From assembly GCA_028706415.1 (NCBI GenBank), contig JAQWBK010000006.1, positions 1 through 33,188 on the forward strand: a stretch of DNA of 33,188 nucleotides, written 5' to 3'. This stretch comes from Oscillospiraceae bacterium. Its GTDB lineage: Bacteria; Bacillota; Clostridia; Oscillospirales; Acutalibacteraceae. This document shows, piece after piece, positions 15,547 through 24,000 of the stretch. The first letter of the stretch is position 1; every line of letters starts with the position of its first letter. The position numbers and the translations under genes are program-made. The notes below the pieces were generated by a model. That model was not told the DNA's origin. It searched no databases and saw only the letters and a list, made by a program, of their open reading frames with translations.

Positions 15547-16416
15547 TCAAGGCTTTTCGAGGGTTATACGACCGATCTTTCCCCCCCTGAATTCGTCAAG
15601 AATCATGGTCGCGGCCCGCTCGGTATCAACCTCGCCGCCCGAAATCAGCATTCCGCGTTTTCTACCGATTATATTAAGAAGCTCCCAGCTTTCAATCTCT
15701 TCATGCAAAGTAATGTCATCCGTTTTATATCTGTCAACAAGCAGCTTGGTGTAATTGTTATATAAAATACTCAGAAGTCCGCAGGCAAGATCTTCTTTAT
15801 CAAGAACTTCATCTCGAATTGCTCCGGTATACGCCAGATGCTGCGCAACCCTCTGGTCGTCAAACTTCGGCCACAATATGCCCGGAGTGTCCAGCATTTC
15901 AAATCCGTCCTTGGTGGTATACCATTGATTTGCTCTGGTTACACCTGGACGATCCTCAACCTTTGCCTTGCCTCCCTGTGCAATTCGGTTAATAAATGAT
16001 GATTTTCCCGAATTCGGTATTCCGGCAATCATCATTCTTATTGGCCTGTTTACCATTCCTTTTCGTTTCCACGCGGCTATACGCTCCCCCATAATCTCGT
16101 TTACCTTGACAGAAAATGCACCCAGCCCGCGTCCGCTTTTGCAGTCAACAATTAGAGCCTGTATTCCTTGCTTTCCAAAATGCTGCACCCATCCGGCTGA
16201 AACCGCTTCATCGGCAATATCCGCCTTATTAAGCAAAATAATACGCGGTTTTCCGGAAGATAAACGGCCAAGGTCGGGATTACGGCTGCTTGCAGGAATA
16301 CGGGCATCAATAATTTCAACCACCAGATCGACAAGTGGCATACAGGTCTTCATCCGGCGTTTTGTTTTGGTCATATGGCCCGGGTACCATTGAATATTGC
16401 TCATTTGAATTTCCAT
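15547..16416 (-). CDS. rbgA: Ribosome biogenesis GTPase RbgA (YlqF)
   Basis: A circularly permuted GTPase for late 50S assembly. The permuted order is clear: NKAD (63-66, G4) comes before the P-loop GIPNSGKSS (132-140, G1) and DTPG (176-179, G3), followed by a C-terminal RNA-binding domain. The N-terminal WYPGHMTKTKR motif is diagnostic. ATG 16416 (289 aa) follows AAAGGAAAGG; a second ATG four codons in would also give a normal N-terminus. The frame is open upstream but without a start signal. It sits 46 bp after the downstream lepB and 39 bp before rnhB. Confidence 0.96.
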   Translation of the reverse strand: MEIQMSNIQWYPGHMTKTKRRMKTCMPLVDLVVEIIDARIPASSRNPDLGRLSSGKPRIILLNKADIADEAVSAGWVQHFGKQGIQALIVDCKSGRGLGAFSVKVNEIMGERIAAWKRKGMVNRPIRMMIAGIPNSGKSSFINRIAQGGKAKVEDRPGVTRANQWYTTKDGFEMLDTPGILWPKFDDQRVAQHLAYTGAIRDEVLDKEDLACGLLSILYNNYTKLLVDRYKTDDITLHEEIESWELLNIIGRKRGMLISGGEVDTERAATMILDEFRGGKIGRITLEKP

Positions 16417-16462
16417 AAAGTTATAATGCCTTTCCTTTGAAAAAGCTTCGGCTTTCACCTTG

Positions 16463-17059
16463 CTATTTCAAAAAGCCAATTCTGTTAAACGGAGAAAAGC
16501 GAAATATTGCTTTTCCCACCACATCTTTTTGGTTTATATATCCGACTTCCTCAGAACGACTGTCTTTGGAAATTTCTCTGTTATCTCCCATTACAACAAG
16601 ATATCCTTCGGGAACAATCCTGGTTTTAGTTCCGAAATCACGCACCACCGTCATGCCTTTAGTGTAATTTTCCTCTAAGACAACCCCGTTCAGAGCAACC
16701 TCACCGGTATCGGGTAAGATGGCTATACTGTCCCCGCTTACCGCAATTACACGCTTTACGAGGGGCTCATGCGTGTATGTGTCAATTACAACAATATCTC
16801 CCCGTTTAGGGGTGTAAAAAAAGGTTGTGAGTATAAGGCGTTCTTTGTCTTTAAGAGTGGGTATCATGGAAGGGCCGTCAACCCCCACAATACGAAAAAC
16901 AAATATAAAGACCAGAACAACACAAATCAATGATACTATTACAGCTTCTATCCAATCGTATAACGATTTAACCATGTTCAAAATAACTCTCTTATATTTT
17001 ATATTATTAGGAATATCAGAGATAATTATTTTCGACTTCAATTTTGAAAATGTAATCAT
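16463..17059 (-). CDS. lepB: Signal peptidase I, copy 1 (downstream copy of the tandem pair)
   Basis: Membrane-bound type I signal peptidase. One N-terminal membrane span (about 37-57, AVIVSLICVVLVFIFVFRI) precedes the catalytic Ser in VDGPSM (S64) and the general-base Lys in LVKRVIAVSGD (K102). VMGDNRE and KDSR complete boxes D and E. With ATG 17059 it has 198 aa. The ribosome-binding-site-like AGAGGTGA that serves this ATG is the end of the MITE-A at 17065-17175. An alternative ATG at 16975 (170 aa) keeps the whole enzyme but has only AAGAGAG at a long distance. It is roughly half identical by eye to copy 2, so they are old tandem duplicates. Confidence 0.93.
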   Translation of the reverse strand: MITFSKLKSKIIISDIPNNIKYKRVILNMVKSLYDWIEAVIVSLICVVLVFIFVFRIVGVDGPSMIPTLKDKERLILTTFFYTPKRGDIVVIDTYTHEPLVKRVIAVSGDSIAILPDTGEVALNGVVLEENYTKGMTVVRDFGTKTRIVPEGYLVVMGDNREISKDSRSEEVGYINQKDVVGKAIFRFSPFNRIGFLK

Positions 17060-17064
17060 ATTAA

Positions 17065-17175
17065 GGTCACCTCTAAAAAACTGTTTTAAACGGATTCCGA
17101 GCAGAATTTTTGTCGGGCAAGGAAAGCCAACGAAGCAATGCTTTCCGCATTACGAGGAGGTTTGACTAGGTGACC
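17065..17175 (+). mobile_element. MITE-A, shortened copy (111 bp) between the lepB genes, TTAA duplication
   Basis: GGTCACCTCTAAAAAAC opens at 17065 and GGTGACC closes at 17175. The interior matches the first 100 bp or so of the 27590 copy and lacks the last 45. TTAA is present at both edges (17061-17064 and 17176-17179), the clearest target duplication of the family here. On the minus strand the right-hand TTAA contains the TAA stop of lepB copy 2, and the left end lies 5 bp before the ATG of copy 1. Confidence 0.85.
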
Positions 17176-17748
17176 TTAATATAAACCCCCGGCACGGCTG
17201 AGGGGAAAGAAACGAAATATAGCCTTCCCCATGATGTCTTCCACATCAACATAACCCACTTGTTCCATCATTCGACTGTCTGCTGAGTTTTGGCGGTTGT
17301 CCCCCATCACAAAAACAGTGCCTTGGGGAATCACCTGCTCTTCCGGCGGAAAACCTTCTCGCCAGGTAACGCCAAGGATATAGTCTTCATGAAGCACCTT
17401 GCCGTTTAATATTACCTGATTCGTTTCGTCATCTATTTTAAGTCGGTCTCCACCAACCGCAATAATTCGTTTGACCAAAGGCTCCTCGGGATATCGTTTA
17501 ATAATAATTATATCTCCCCGCTTAGGTGTATAAAAAGAACGGGAGATAATCAGTCTCTCGGAATCATAAAGTGTGTTTTTCATCGAATTCCCGTCAACCC
17601 CTACAATCCGCATAACAAATGTAAAAATGAGGCTGACACACAAAAGCGAAAAAACGGCTGCCTCTATCCATTCATATACACCTTGAACCGATTTTGAGTT
17701 TAAATATAAGATTTTATCATCAGAATTATTGATGCTGTCAGCATTCAT
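17176..17748 (-). CDS. lepB: Signal peptidase I, copy 2 (upstream copy)
   Basis: A second complete type I signal peptidase, 190 aa from ATG 17748. That ATG has AAAGGG 9 nt upstream, whereas ATG 17757 directly abuts the AAAGGG. The single membrane span follows YEWIEAA. The catalytic Ser is in VDGNSM (S55) and Lys in LVKRIIAVGGD (K93); VMGDNRQ and ADSR are present. The stop codon TAA is the first three bases of the TTAA at the MITE-A edge. It lies downstream of rplS, separated from it by a terminator (17867-17891) and a likely promoter (17835-17863), so the lepB-to-thrC run can be transcribed independently of rplS. Confidence 0.95.
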   Translation of the reverse strand: MNADSINNSDDKILYLNSKSVQGVYEWIEAAVFSLLCVSLIFTFVMRIVGVDGNSMKNTLYDSERLIISRSFYTPKRGDIIIIKRYPEEPLVKRIIAVGGDRLKIDDETNQVILNGKVLHEDYILGVTWREGFPPEEQVIPQGTVFVMGDNRQNSADSRMMEQVGYVDVEDIMGKAIFRFFPLSRAGGLY

Positions 17749-17834
17749 AAGGGTCATCCCTTTATCTCATATATTTAATATTTTAGTTATAATATATATT
17801 AATGAACCTGGGACACTATACTGTTACATCTTTT

Positions 17835-17863
17835 ATTATAACACAATATTATGCCTCAATAAA
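17835..17863 (-). promoter_or_regulatory. Predicted promoter for the lepB-rbgA-rnhB-yraN run
   Basis: On the minus strand TATAAT (complement of 17835-17840) is preceded by TGT, giving an extended -10. A weak -35 TTTATT (complement of 17858-17863) is 17 bp away. It lies between the rplS terminator and the first lepB. Confidence 0.55.
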
Positions 17864-17866
17864 GAA

Positions 17867-17891
17867 AAAAAGGGACATATTGTCCCTTTTT
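17867..17891 (-). terminator. Terminator of rplS
   Basis: Arms AAAAAGGGACA (minus strand) and TGTCCCTTTTT with a 3-nt loop, followed on the minus strand by further T residues. It starts 19 bp after the rplS stop. Confidence 0.85.
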
Positions 17892-17910
17892 AACCATAAA
17901 CTCAGACTTA

Positions 17911-18255
17911 TCAGCCGATGCGCTGTTTAATCTTGGCGGCTTTACCAACACGGTCACGCAGATAATACAGCTTGCTGCGGCGAACCTTTCCGCGGCGGAT
18001 AACCTTAATGTTTTCTACATTGGGTGAATGAGTTGGGAAAACTCTTTCAACTCCTACGCCGTACGAAACGCGGCGAACGGTAAAGGTTTCGGCAATACCG
18101 CTTCCTTTTCTTGCAATAACAGTACCTTCGAAAGCCTGAATGCGTTCCCGGTCACCCTCACGAATTCTGACATCAACACGCACGGTATCACCGATGGCAA
18201 ATTCAGGGACACTTTCCTTCATACTGTCGTTAGAAATGATTTTTAATGAGTCCAT
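17911..18255 (-). CDS. rplS: 50S ribosomal protein L19
   Basis: A 114-aa ribosomal protein at the 30S-50S interface. The family features are plain: GDTVRVDVRIREGDRERIQAFEG region, the VRRVSYGVGVERVFP block and the basic C-terminus (RGKVRRSKLYYLRDRVGKAAKI in part). ATG 18255 follows AAGGAGGAT. The upstream stretch carries a promoter and a structured leader, so it may be autoregulated as described for L19 leaders in Firmicutes. The usual partners rimM and trmD are not next to it; spoIIGA is divergent. Confidence 0.98.
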   Translation of the reverse strand: MDSLKIISNDSMKESVPEFAIGDTVRVDVRIREGDRERIQAFEGTVIARKGSGIAETFTVRRVSYGVGVERVFPTHSPNVENIKVIRRGKVRRSKLYYLRDRVGKAAKIKQRIG

Positions 18256-18258
18256 AAT

Positions 18259-18390
18259 AAATAATCCTCCTTGATTCTTCAGACATTCATGCTAAAAATA
18301 TAGCAGAGGACTGCCCGCTTTAATGCAATCATAATCAGCCTTGCATTAATCCCCACGGAATAAAAATCTCCGCGGACATTTTAACACCGA
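18259..18390 (-). promoter_or_regulatory. Structured 5' leader of rplS (candidate L19 leader)
   Basis: On the minus strand, TCCGCGGA (18369-18376) can pair with TCCGTGGG (18352-18359) with one or two G·U pairs. AATGCAA and TTGCATT (18341-18347 and 18322-18328) form a perfect 7-bp stem, and a short GCTA/TAGC hairpin lies nearer the gene. Firmicutes rplS genes often carry an autoregulatory leader, but I have not matched the published consensus, so this is a candidate only. Confidence 0.4.
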
Positions 18391-18393
18391 TAT

Positions 18394-18422
18394 ATACTAA
18401 CATAAGAATCTGCAAAATGCAA
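18394..18422 (-). promoter_or_regulatory. Predicted promoter for rplS
   Basis: On the minus strand TTGCAT (complement of 18417-18422), a 17-bp spacer and TAGTAT (complement of 18394-18399). The transcript would have a leader of roughly 130 nt. Confidence 0.5.
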
Positions 18423-18473
18423 CACTTTCGTCTTTAGCTTTTAGAAAATATTGAATGTACCAATGATATAATG

Positions 18474-18507
18474 GTTATGGATAACGCAGTAAGGCGTAAC
18501 CCATAAC
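18474..18507. repeat. Imperfect 14-bp hairpin in the rplS-spoIIGA intergenic region
   Basis: GTTATGGATAACGC and GCGTAACCCATAAC pair over 14 bp with two mismatches and a 6-nt loop. No T run follows on either strand. Apart from this hairpin, the rplS leader and promoter, a MITE-B remnant and the spoIIGA promoter, the 425-bp interval 18256-18680 holds nothing I can identify. Confidence 0.5.
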
Positions 18508-18538
18508 TGCTTCACATCACACCGAGATATTGCTGTAA

Positions 18539-18609
18539 TACTGATCTCAAGTAAAAAGTTCAGACAAATTTTCGGGGATACTTATTTTATCATCCAACGA
18601 GTTTCGTCA
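18539..18609 (+). mobile_element. MITE-B, diverged or partial copy
   Basis: TACTGATCTCAAGTAAAA (18539-18556) is identical to one MITE-B terminal repeat. AGACAAATTTTCGGGGAT and, after about 20 extra bases, TTTCGTCAT parallel the order AGACAAAATTTGCGAGGAT...TTTTCGTCAT in the full copy. The other end is not recognisable. It overlaps the spoIIGA promoter region. Confidence 0.55.
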
Positions 18610-18636
18610 TAATTGTCACTATTTCATAGCTATAAT
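18603..18636 (+). promoter_or_regulatory. Predicted spoIIGA promoter with Spo0A-box-like site
   Basis: A good -10 TATAAT (18631-18636) has no -35 at normal spacing. TTCGTCA (18603-18609), which fits the Spo0A box TTCGNCA/TGNCGAA, ends 21 bp before it. In B. subtilis spoIIG, Spo0A activates a promoter with unusually long -35/-10 spacing from boxes overlapping the -35 region, so the geometry fits. The heptamer also occurs in MITE-B, and one short match can arise by chance. Confidence 0.45.
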
Positions 18637-18680
18637 GAAAACGTGCTATATCGCTTTTGGTTATGGAGGTGACGGGAAAT

Positions 18681-19610
18681 ATGCCTGTTATATATATTGA
18701 CGTGCTGCTAGCTCTGAATTTATTTATTGATTTCCTTCTGCTATCGCTGGTTAGGCGGGTTCTCCGTATCCCATCTAAAAGGCTGAGAATTGTGTTGGGT
18801 TCGCTTGTGGGGAGCGCCTCTTCCTGCCTGCTGTTTCTACCCGACATCCCCTCCCCCCTCTCATTTCTGATTAAAATGGCTTTCGCCTGTGTGATAGTAC
18901 GAATAGCCTTTGCTTGGAAGGGCGCACTTCTTTACATAAAACAAATTGCTGTATTCTTGATATCCTCTACAATATTTGCAGGTCTTTCATTCGCCATCTG
19001 GTTCTTTGCCGCTCCGACAGGATTTTATGTGGTAAACGGGGTTGTATATTACAATGTATCCCCGGTTGTACTCACAGCCCTTACCGTAATTTGCTATTTT
19101 GTCATCACCATTTATGACAAGATGACCCATAAACGCTTGGCAGACAGTCAGGATTATCGACTTATAATAGACAACGGAGTCGGCACCGTGGGACTGAGAG
19201 CTTTATATGACACAGGACATCATGCCACAGAAGTTTTTTCGGGCAGCCCTGTTGCCATAGTAAGATTGGGAGCAATTGAAAAATTCCTGCCCAAAAGTTT
19301 ACTTTCTTCTATTACACAATCTCTTGACGGCACGAATTCGCTCAAAGAGGATGCATTAACAACCGCGCTCAAGGAACGGTTTCGCATGATACCCTTTAAA
19401 ACCGTAAGCGGAACCGGTCTGCTTCCGGCATTCCGACCGGACAAAATCCAGCTTTCAGCCCGAGAAAACCACGGGGATGTAACCGGCTGTTATGTCGCCG
19501 TTTGCCGCATTCTGGGGCGGGGAGAATATGATGCAATCATTGGCTCCGACATGATAAATTTGCTTGAAAGGAGAGATGGTCATGCCAAAAATATCAGCGT
19601 TCATATATGA
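18681..19610 (+). CDS. spoIIGA: Sporulation sigma-E factor-processing peptidase SpoIIGA
   Basis: Membrane aspartic protease that cleaves the pro-sequence of SigE at the start of mother-cell gene expression. ATG 18681 is set by GGAGGTGA 8 nt upstream and yields 309 aa starting MPVIYIDVLLALNLFIDF, as is usual. The N-terminal half is strongly hydrophobic with about five membrane segments to residue 145. The soluble half carries the protease motif LYDTGHH (D177, matching the catalytic Asp of the family; B. subtilis has DTGN). Its end overlaps sigE by 29 bp, so the two are translationally coupled. Confidence 0.95.
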   Translation: MPVIYIDVLLALNLFIDFLLLSLVRRVLRIPSKRLRIVLGSLVGSASSCLLFLPDIPSPLSFLIKMAFACVIVRIAFAWKGALLYIKQIAVFLISSTIFAGLSFAIWFFAAPTGFYVVNGVVYYNVSPVVLTALTVICYFVITIYDKMTHKRLADSQDYRLIIDNGVGTVGLRALYDTGHHATEVFSGSPVAIVRLGAIEKFLPKSLLSSITQSLDGTNSLKEDALTTALKERFRMIPFKTVSGTGLLPAFRPDKIQLSARENHGDVTGCYVAVCRILGRGEYDAIIGSDMINLLERRDGHAKNISVHI

Positions 19611-20304
19611 TAAGATATGCCGCTTTCTAATAAAGATATTACGGGTTTTTGCAGATGATTCTTATTATATTAACGGAGCGGATACCCTCCCCCCACCACT
19701 TACACAAGAGCAAGAAGCGGATGTGTTTTCTAGAATTCAAGCAGGTGAATTGACAGCAAAAGACGATCTGATAACCCATAATTTAAGGTTGGTTGTATAT
19801 ATTGCCCGCAAATTTGAAAATTCAGGGGTTGGTATCGAGGATCTGATTTCGATAGGAACAATAGGGCTTATAAAAGCGGTTAATACATTCTGCCCTTCTC
19901 GTAACATAAAGCTAGCCACCTATTCATCCCGCTGCATCGAAAATGAAATATTAATGTTTTTGCGTAAAAACTCTCAACTAAGAAATGAGATGTCAATCGA
20001 TGAGCCTTTGAATGTTGACTGGGACGGCAACGAACTGCTGTTATCCGATATTCTGGGAAGCGAACCGGATATAGTAAACCGTGATATTGAGCAGGAGGCG
20101 GAAAAAAACCTGCTGTTGGATTGTATAGCTAACCTTTCGGAGCGGGAACAGTTTATCATGTGTCTGCGTTTCGGAATAAAGGGGAACAAAGAACATACCC
20201 AAAAGGAGGTTGCCGATCTTCTGGGCATTTCTCAATCATATATTTCACGGCTTGAAAAGAAAATCATCAAAAGGTTGAAAAAGGATTTCGAAAAAGCATG
20301 TTAG
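19582..20304 (+). CDS. sigE: RNA polymerase sporulation sigma factor SigE
   Basis: Early mother-cell sigma factor. From ATG 19582 (AAGGAGAG 6 nt upstream) it has 240 aa; ATG 19576 is too close to that site. The first 25 or so residues form a basic/hydrophobic pro-sequence (FIYDKICRFLIKILRVFA) followed by the conserved YYI-G-LPPPL segment, so it is made as inactive pro-SigE. Region 2 (LRLVVYIARKFENSG, EDLISIGTIGLIKAVNTF) and region 4 with its helix-turn-helix (QKEVADLLGISQSYISRLEKKIIKR) are near-identical to known SigE. In many relatives sigG follows; here it does not, and a terminator follows instead. Confidence 0.97.
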   Translation: MPKISAFIYDKICRFLIKILRVFADDSYYINGADTLPPPLTQEQEADVFSRIQAGELTAKDDLITHNLRLVVYIARKFENSGVGIEDLISIGTIGLIKAVNTFCPSRNIKLATYSSRCIENEILMFLRKNSQLRNEMSIDEPLNVDWDGNELLLSDILGSEPDIVNRDIEQEAEKNLLLDCIANLSEREQFIMCLRFGIKGNKEHTQKEVADLLGISQSYISRLEKKIIKRLKKDFEKAC

Positions 20305-20370
20305 TGCCAAAAATAATACTAATCATTCAATACTCTATGTTTGTGTCTTAATTGTGATGTAAATGTTAAA

Positions 20371-20406
20371 TAGTAATCATTATTTTCAATAATGATTACT
20401 ATTTTT
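20371..20406 (+). terminator. Terminator after sigE
   Basis: Perfect 12-bp arms TAGTAATCATTA (20371-20382) and TAATGATTACTA (20390-20401) with a 7-nt loop, followed by TTTTT. The stem is AT-rich but long. It separates the sporulation pair from the hydrogenase operon. Confidence 0.75.
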
Positions 20407-20502
20407 ATGTTATTTTATATGCTTCTATCATAATATCATCACATTTATTTGTTATACTCTTTATGGAATTACCTTTATTTGAGAAATGAGGAGAGGGTTG
20501 AT

Positions 20503-21000
20503 ATGAAAACTGAAACCATAAGATGCTGCTGTGACCAGACCGTGGATGGAGAAAAGTTTCAAGAAATCGTCAACATAATTGACCTCTACAAGGACAAAAA
20601 GGGAAGTCTAATTCAAATTTTGCACCTAGCCCAAGAAATCTATGGTTATCTGCCTTTAAAACTGCAGAAATTCATTGCCGCCTCGCTTGAAATACCCCTG
20701 TCCGAGGTGTCGGGTGTAATTACCTTTTATTCATTCTTTTCCACCAAACCCCGCGGAGAACATACAATAAGGGTTTGCCTGGGTACTGCCTGTTATGTCA
20801 GAGGGGGTAAAAAGCTGGTCGAGCGGTTGCAGGAAATTCTGAAAATCCAGGCCGGCGACACCACCCAGGACGGTAAATTCACATTTGAGATTGCGCGTTG
20901 TATCGGCGCATGCGGTCTGGCACCTGCCATGATGATTGACGATGTTGTTTATAAGCAGGTGAATGTCAATAAGCTGGAATCAATCTTATCAAAATATTAA
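20503..21000 (+). CDS. NuoE-like [2Fe-2S] subunit of the hydrogenase complex (HydC/HndA type)
   Basis: A thioredoxin-like [2Fe-2S] protein of the 24-kDa NADH dehydrogenase family, electron-transfer subunit of NAD-linked hydrogenases. From ATG 20503 (GAGGAGAGGG 5 nt upstream) it has 165 aa; the frame is open 18 codons upstream without a start signal. The cluster ligands are C92 and C97 in CLGTACYVRGG and C133 and C137 in CIGACGLAP. The N-terminal helical part contains GYLPLKLQKFIA and SEVSGVITFYSFF, typical of NuoE. An unusual CCC triplet sits at residues 8-10. First gene of a three-gene operon; 65 bp to the next. Confidence 0.93.
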   Translation: MKTETIRCCCDQTVDGEKFQEIVNIIDLYKDKKGSLIQILHLAQEIYGYLPLKLQKFIAASLEIPLSEVSGVITFYSFFSTKPRGEHTIRVCLGTACYVRGGKKLVERLQEILKIQAGDTTQDGKFTFEIARCIGACGLAPAMMIDDVVYKQVNVNKLESILSKY

Positions 21001-21013
21001 CCAAGGGGTAAAT

Positions 21014-21041
21014 AGGTTGAAAGAAATTCTTTTTTCAACCT
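21014..21041 (+). other. Intercistronic hairpin in the hydrogenase operon
   Basis: AGGTTGAAA (21014-21022) and TTTCAACCT (21033-21041) form a 9-bp stem with a 10-nt loop between the first and second genes. No T run follows, so it is more likely an RNA stability or processing element than a terminator. Confidence 0.5.
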
Positions 21042-21065
21042 GCGGCAGAAAGGAATGAACTTTTT

Positions 21066-24000
21066 ATGAGTGCTACAATAAAAAACATTGCCGATCTAAA
21101 TCGCATAAAAAATAATTACAACGATAAGCTTAATAAATATAAATTTCAGGTGTTGGTCTGCAGCGGCGGAGGCTGTGTTTCATCAAACTGCAGTCTTGTC
21201 AAGGATGCCATAATTGATGAAATCAATAAAAATAAACTGCAGGATGAGGTCACGGTGTTTGAAACCGGATGTATGGGAACCTGTGCTGTGGGACCTGTTA
21301 TGCTCATTCTTCCCGATAAAATATTCTACACCGAGCTGACGCCCGAAACTGCACGATACATAATAAAGAGTCACCTCATCAAGGGGATTATTCCGGAGCA
21401 GTACACATTTTATGATAAGTCGCTGCTTAAGCATGTGCCCAACATAGATGATATTGATTTCTTTAAAAACCAGGTCAAAATTGCATTAAGAAACTGTGGC
21501 ACCATGGATTATCAAAGTCTTGATGCTTATATCGCCAGAGACGGATATTTTGCTGCCCAAAAGGCTATCTCATCAGACAGAATGAAAATCATCCAAGAGG
21601 TTAAAAAATCCGGACTAAAAGGCCGCGGCGGCGCCGGCTTCCCCACGGGTATAAAGTGGGAGGCAGGTTATAATGCCAAAAGTGATTTAAAATATATTGT
21701 ATGCAATGCCGACGAGGGGGATCCCGGTGCATTTATGGACCGGAGCATTATTGAGGGAGACCCCCATACCCTTATCGAGGGCATGACTATTGGAGGTTAT
21801 GCAATAGGTGCGAGTGTCGGCTATGTCTATGTGCGAGCCGAATACCCTATTGCAATAGAACGCCTTAAACCCTCCATCCAAGAAGCCAGAAAACGCGGTT
21901 TATTGGGATGTAAGATCTTTGGAAGTGATTTTGACTTTGATATTGAAATAAGAATTGGTGCAGGGGCATTTGTATGCGGTGAGGAGACCGCGCTTATGTC
22001 CTCAATCGAGGGGCAAAGGGGCGAACCCAGGCAAAAGCCTCCCCTCCCCTTCCAAAAAGGTTTGTTTGAAAAACCCACCATAATCAACAATGTCGAAACC
22101 TTTGCGGCGATACCGGTAATCCTTCTTAAAGGGAGCGAATGGTATTCGCAGTTCGGCACAGAAAACAGCAAGGGCACCAAGGTTTTCGCCCTTGCAGGTG
22201 ATGTTGTCAACACAGGTATTATTGAAGTGCCTATCGGTATGCCCTTGGGCGATATTCTTTTTAATATCGGCGGCGGAATGCAGAATAAAAAGAAATTTAA
22301 ATCCGCCCAAATCGGGGGGCCGTCCGGCGGATGTATCACCCAGGATAATCTTAATGTATCCACCGATTATGAATCCCTCACAAAACTGGGCGCAATTATC
22401 GGCTCGGGCGGTCTTATTGCCATGAATGAAGACACTTGTATGGTGGATACGGCTAGGTTTTTTATGGATTTTATTCAGGATGAATCCTGCGGCAAATGTG
22501 TCGCCTGCCGTCTGGGAACCAAAAGGATGCTTGAAATCCTTGAGAGATTAACCCGCGGTGATGGTCGTCAGGGGGATATTGAGCTGCTTGAGGAGCTTGG
22601 CGAAACCATTAAGGAAACCGCAATGTGCGGTCTCGGGCAAACCGCTCCCAACCCTATTTTAAGCACCATACGATACTTCAGAAATGAATATGAAGAGCAT
22701 ATTCACAATAAATATTGCCGTGCGGGAGTATGCTCCGAGCTTTTCATTTCACCCTGTGAAAACACCTGCCCTGCAAATGTAAATATCCCCGGTTACCTCT
22801 CCCTTGTCGCCGAAGGTCGGTTTATTGAAGCTTATAATCTTATCAGGCAGGAAAATCCTTTCCCTGCCGTATGCGGACGGATATGCACCCACCCATGCGA
22901 AGATAAATGCCGCCGCGGTACAATAGATGAGGCGGTGGCAATCTGCGATATTAAACGATTTGTTGCCGATTATGCCCATAAAAACGAAATGCCATTTTCA
23001 AACGATCTTGTATTCCCCAAAAACGGTAAAAGCGTGGCCGTTATCGGTGCCGGAGCTTCCGGGCTTACATGCGCATATTATCTTGTGCGCATCGGTTATT
23101 CGGTGGATGTGTTTGAAGCGCAGCCGGTTGCCGGAGGGGTATTGGCCTTCGGAATACCCGAATACAGGTTGCCAAAAAAAGTTTTGGAGCATGAGATTGA
23201 TCTGATAATCCAAAGTGGTGTAAATATTCATCTAAACACCGAGGTTGGCAAGGACATTGATTTTAAAAAGCTGAAATCCCAATATGACTCTGTTTACATA
23301 GCAACCGGAACACAGTTTCCTCAGCTGATTAAAATTCCGGGTGAAAAACTCACCGGGGTCATACACGGCATTAACTTCTTAAAAATGGTCAGCCTAGAAG
23401 ATGATATTATCCTGGGCAAAACCGTTGCGGTAATTGGAGGAGGAAACACCGCAATTGACTCTGCCAGAACGGCTTTGCGGCTAGGTGCTTCCAAGGTAAT
23501 GATGATTTACAGACGAAATATCGAAGCAATGCCTGCCAGCGAAACAGAAATACATGAGGCGGTTACCGAGGGGGTTGAAATCATTCAGCTTGCCGCCCCC
23601 ATAAGGTTTATAGCGGGCAAGGATGGTTGCTTATCAAAAATTGAATGTGTAAAAATGAAACTGGGTGAATTTGATAAGACGGGACGAAGAAAATCGGTTG
23701 AGATTGAAGGTTCAAACTTTATTTTGGATGTGGATAATGTAATCCCTGCCGTCAGCCAGTATTCGGATCTTCCGTTTGTTCGTAAGGATGAAATCAACAT
23801 TACATCCTGGGGGACCTTTTTGGTGGACGACGACACACTTATGACCACCATGGAGGGTGTCTTTGCCGGCGGAGATGTCGCCAGAGGACCGGATACCGTA
23901 ATAAGTGCGATAGCCGACGGTAAGAAGGCGGCCGAATCAATCGACAGGTATCTTGGTGGCACAGGAAAACTAAACAAGGGCAATCCGATTGATATTCCCG

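Noticed and set aside
18474..18507. Terminator between rplS and spoIIGA
   Set aside because: Hairpin is imperfect and lacks a T run on both strands; both flanking genes point away from it.
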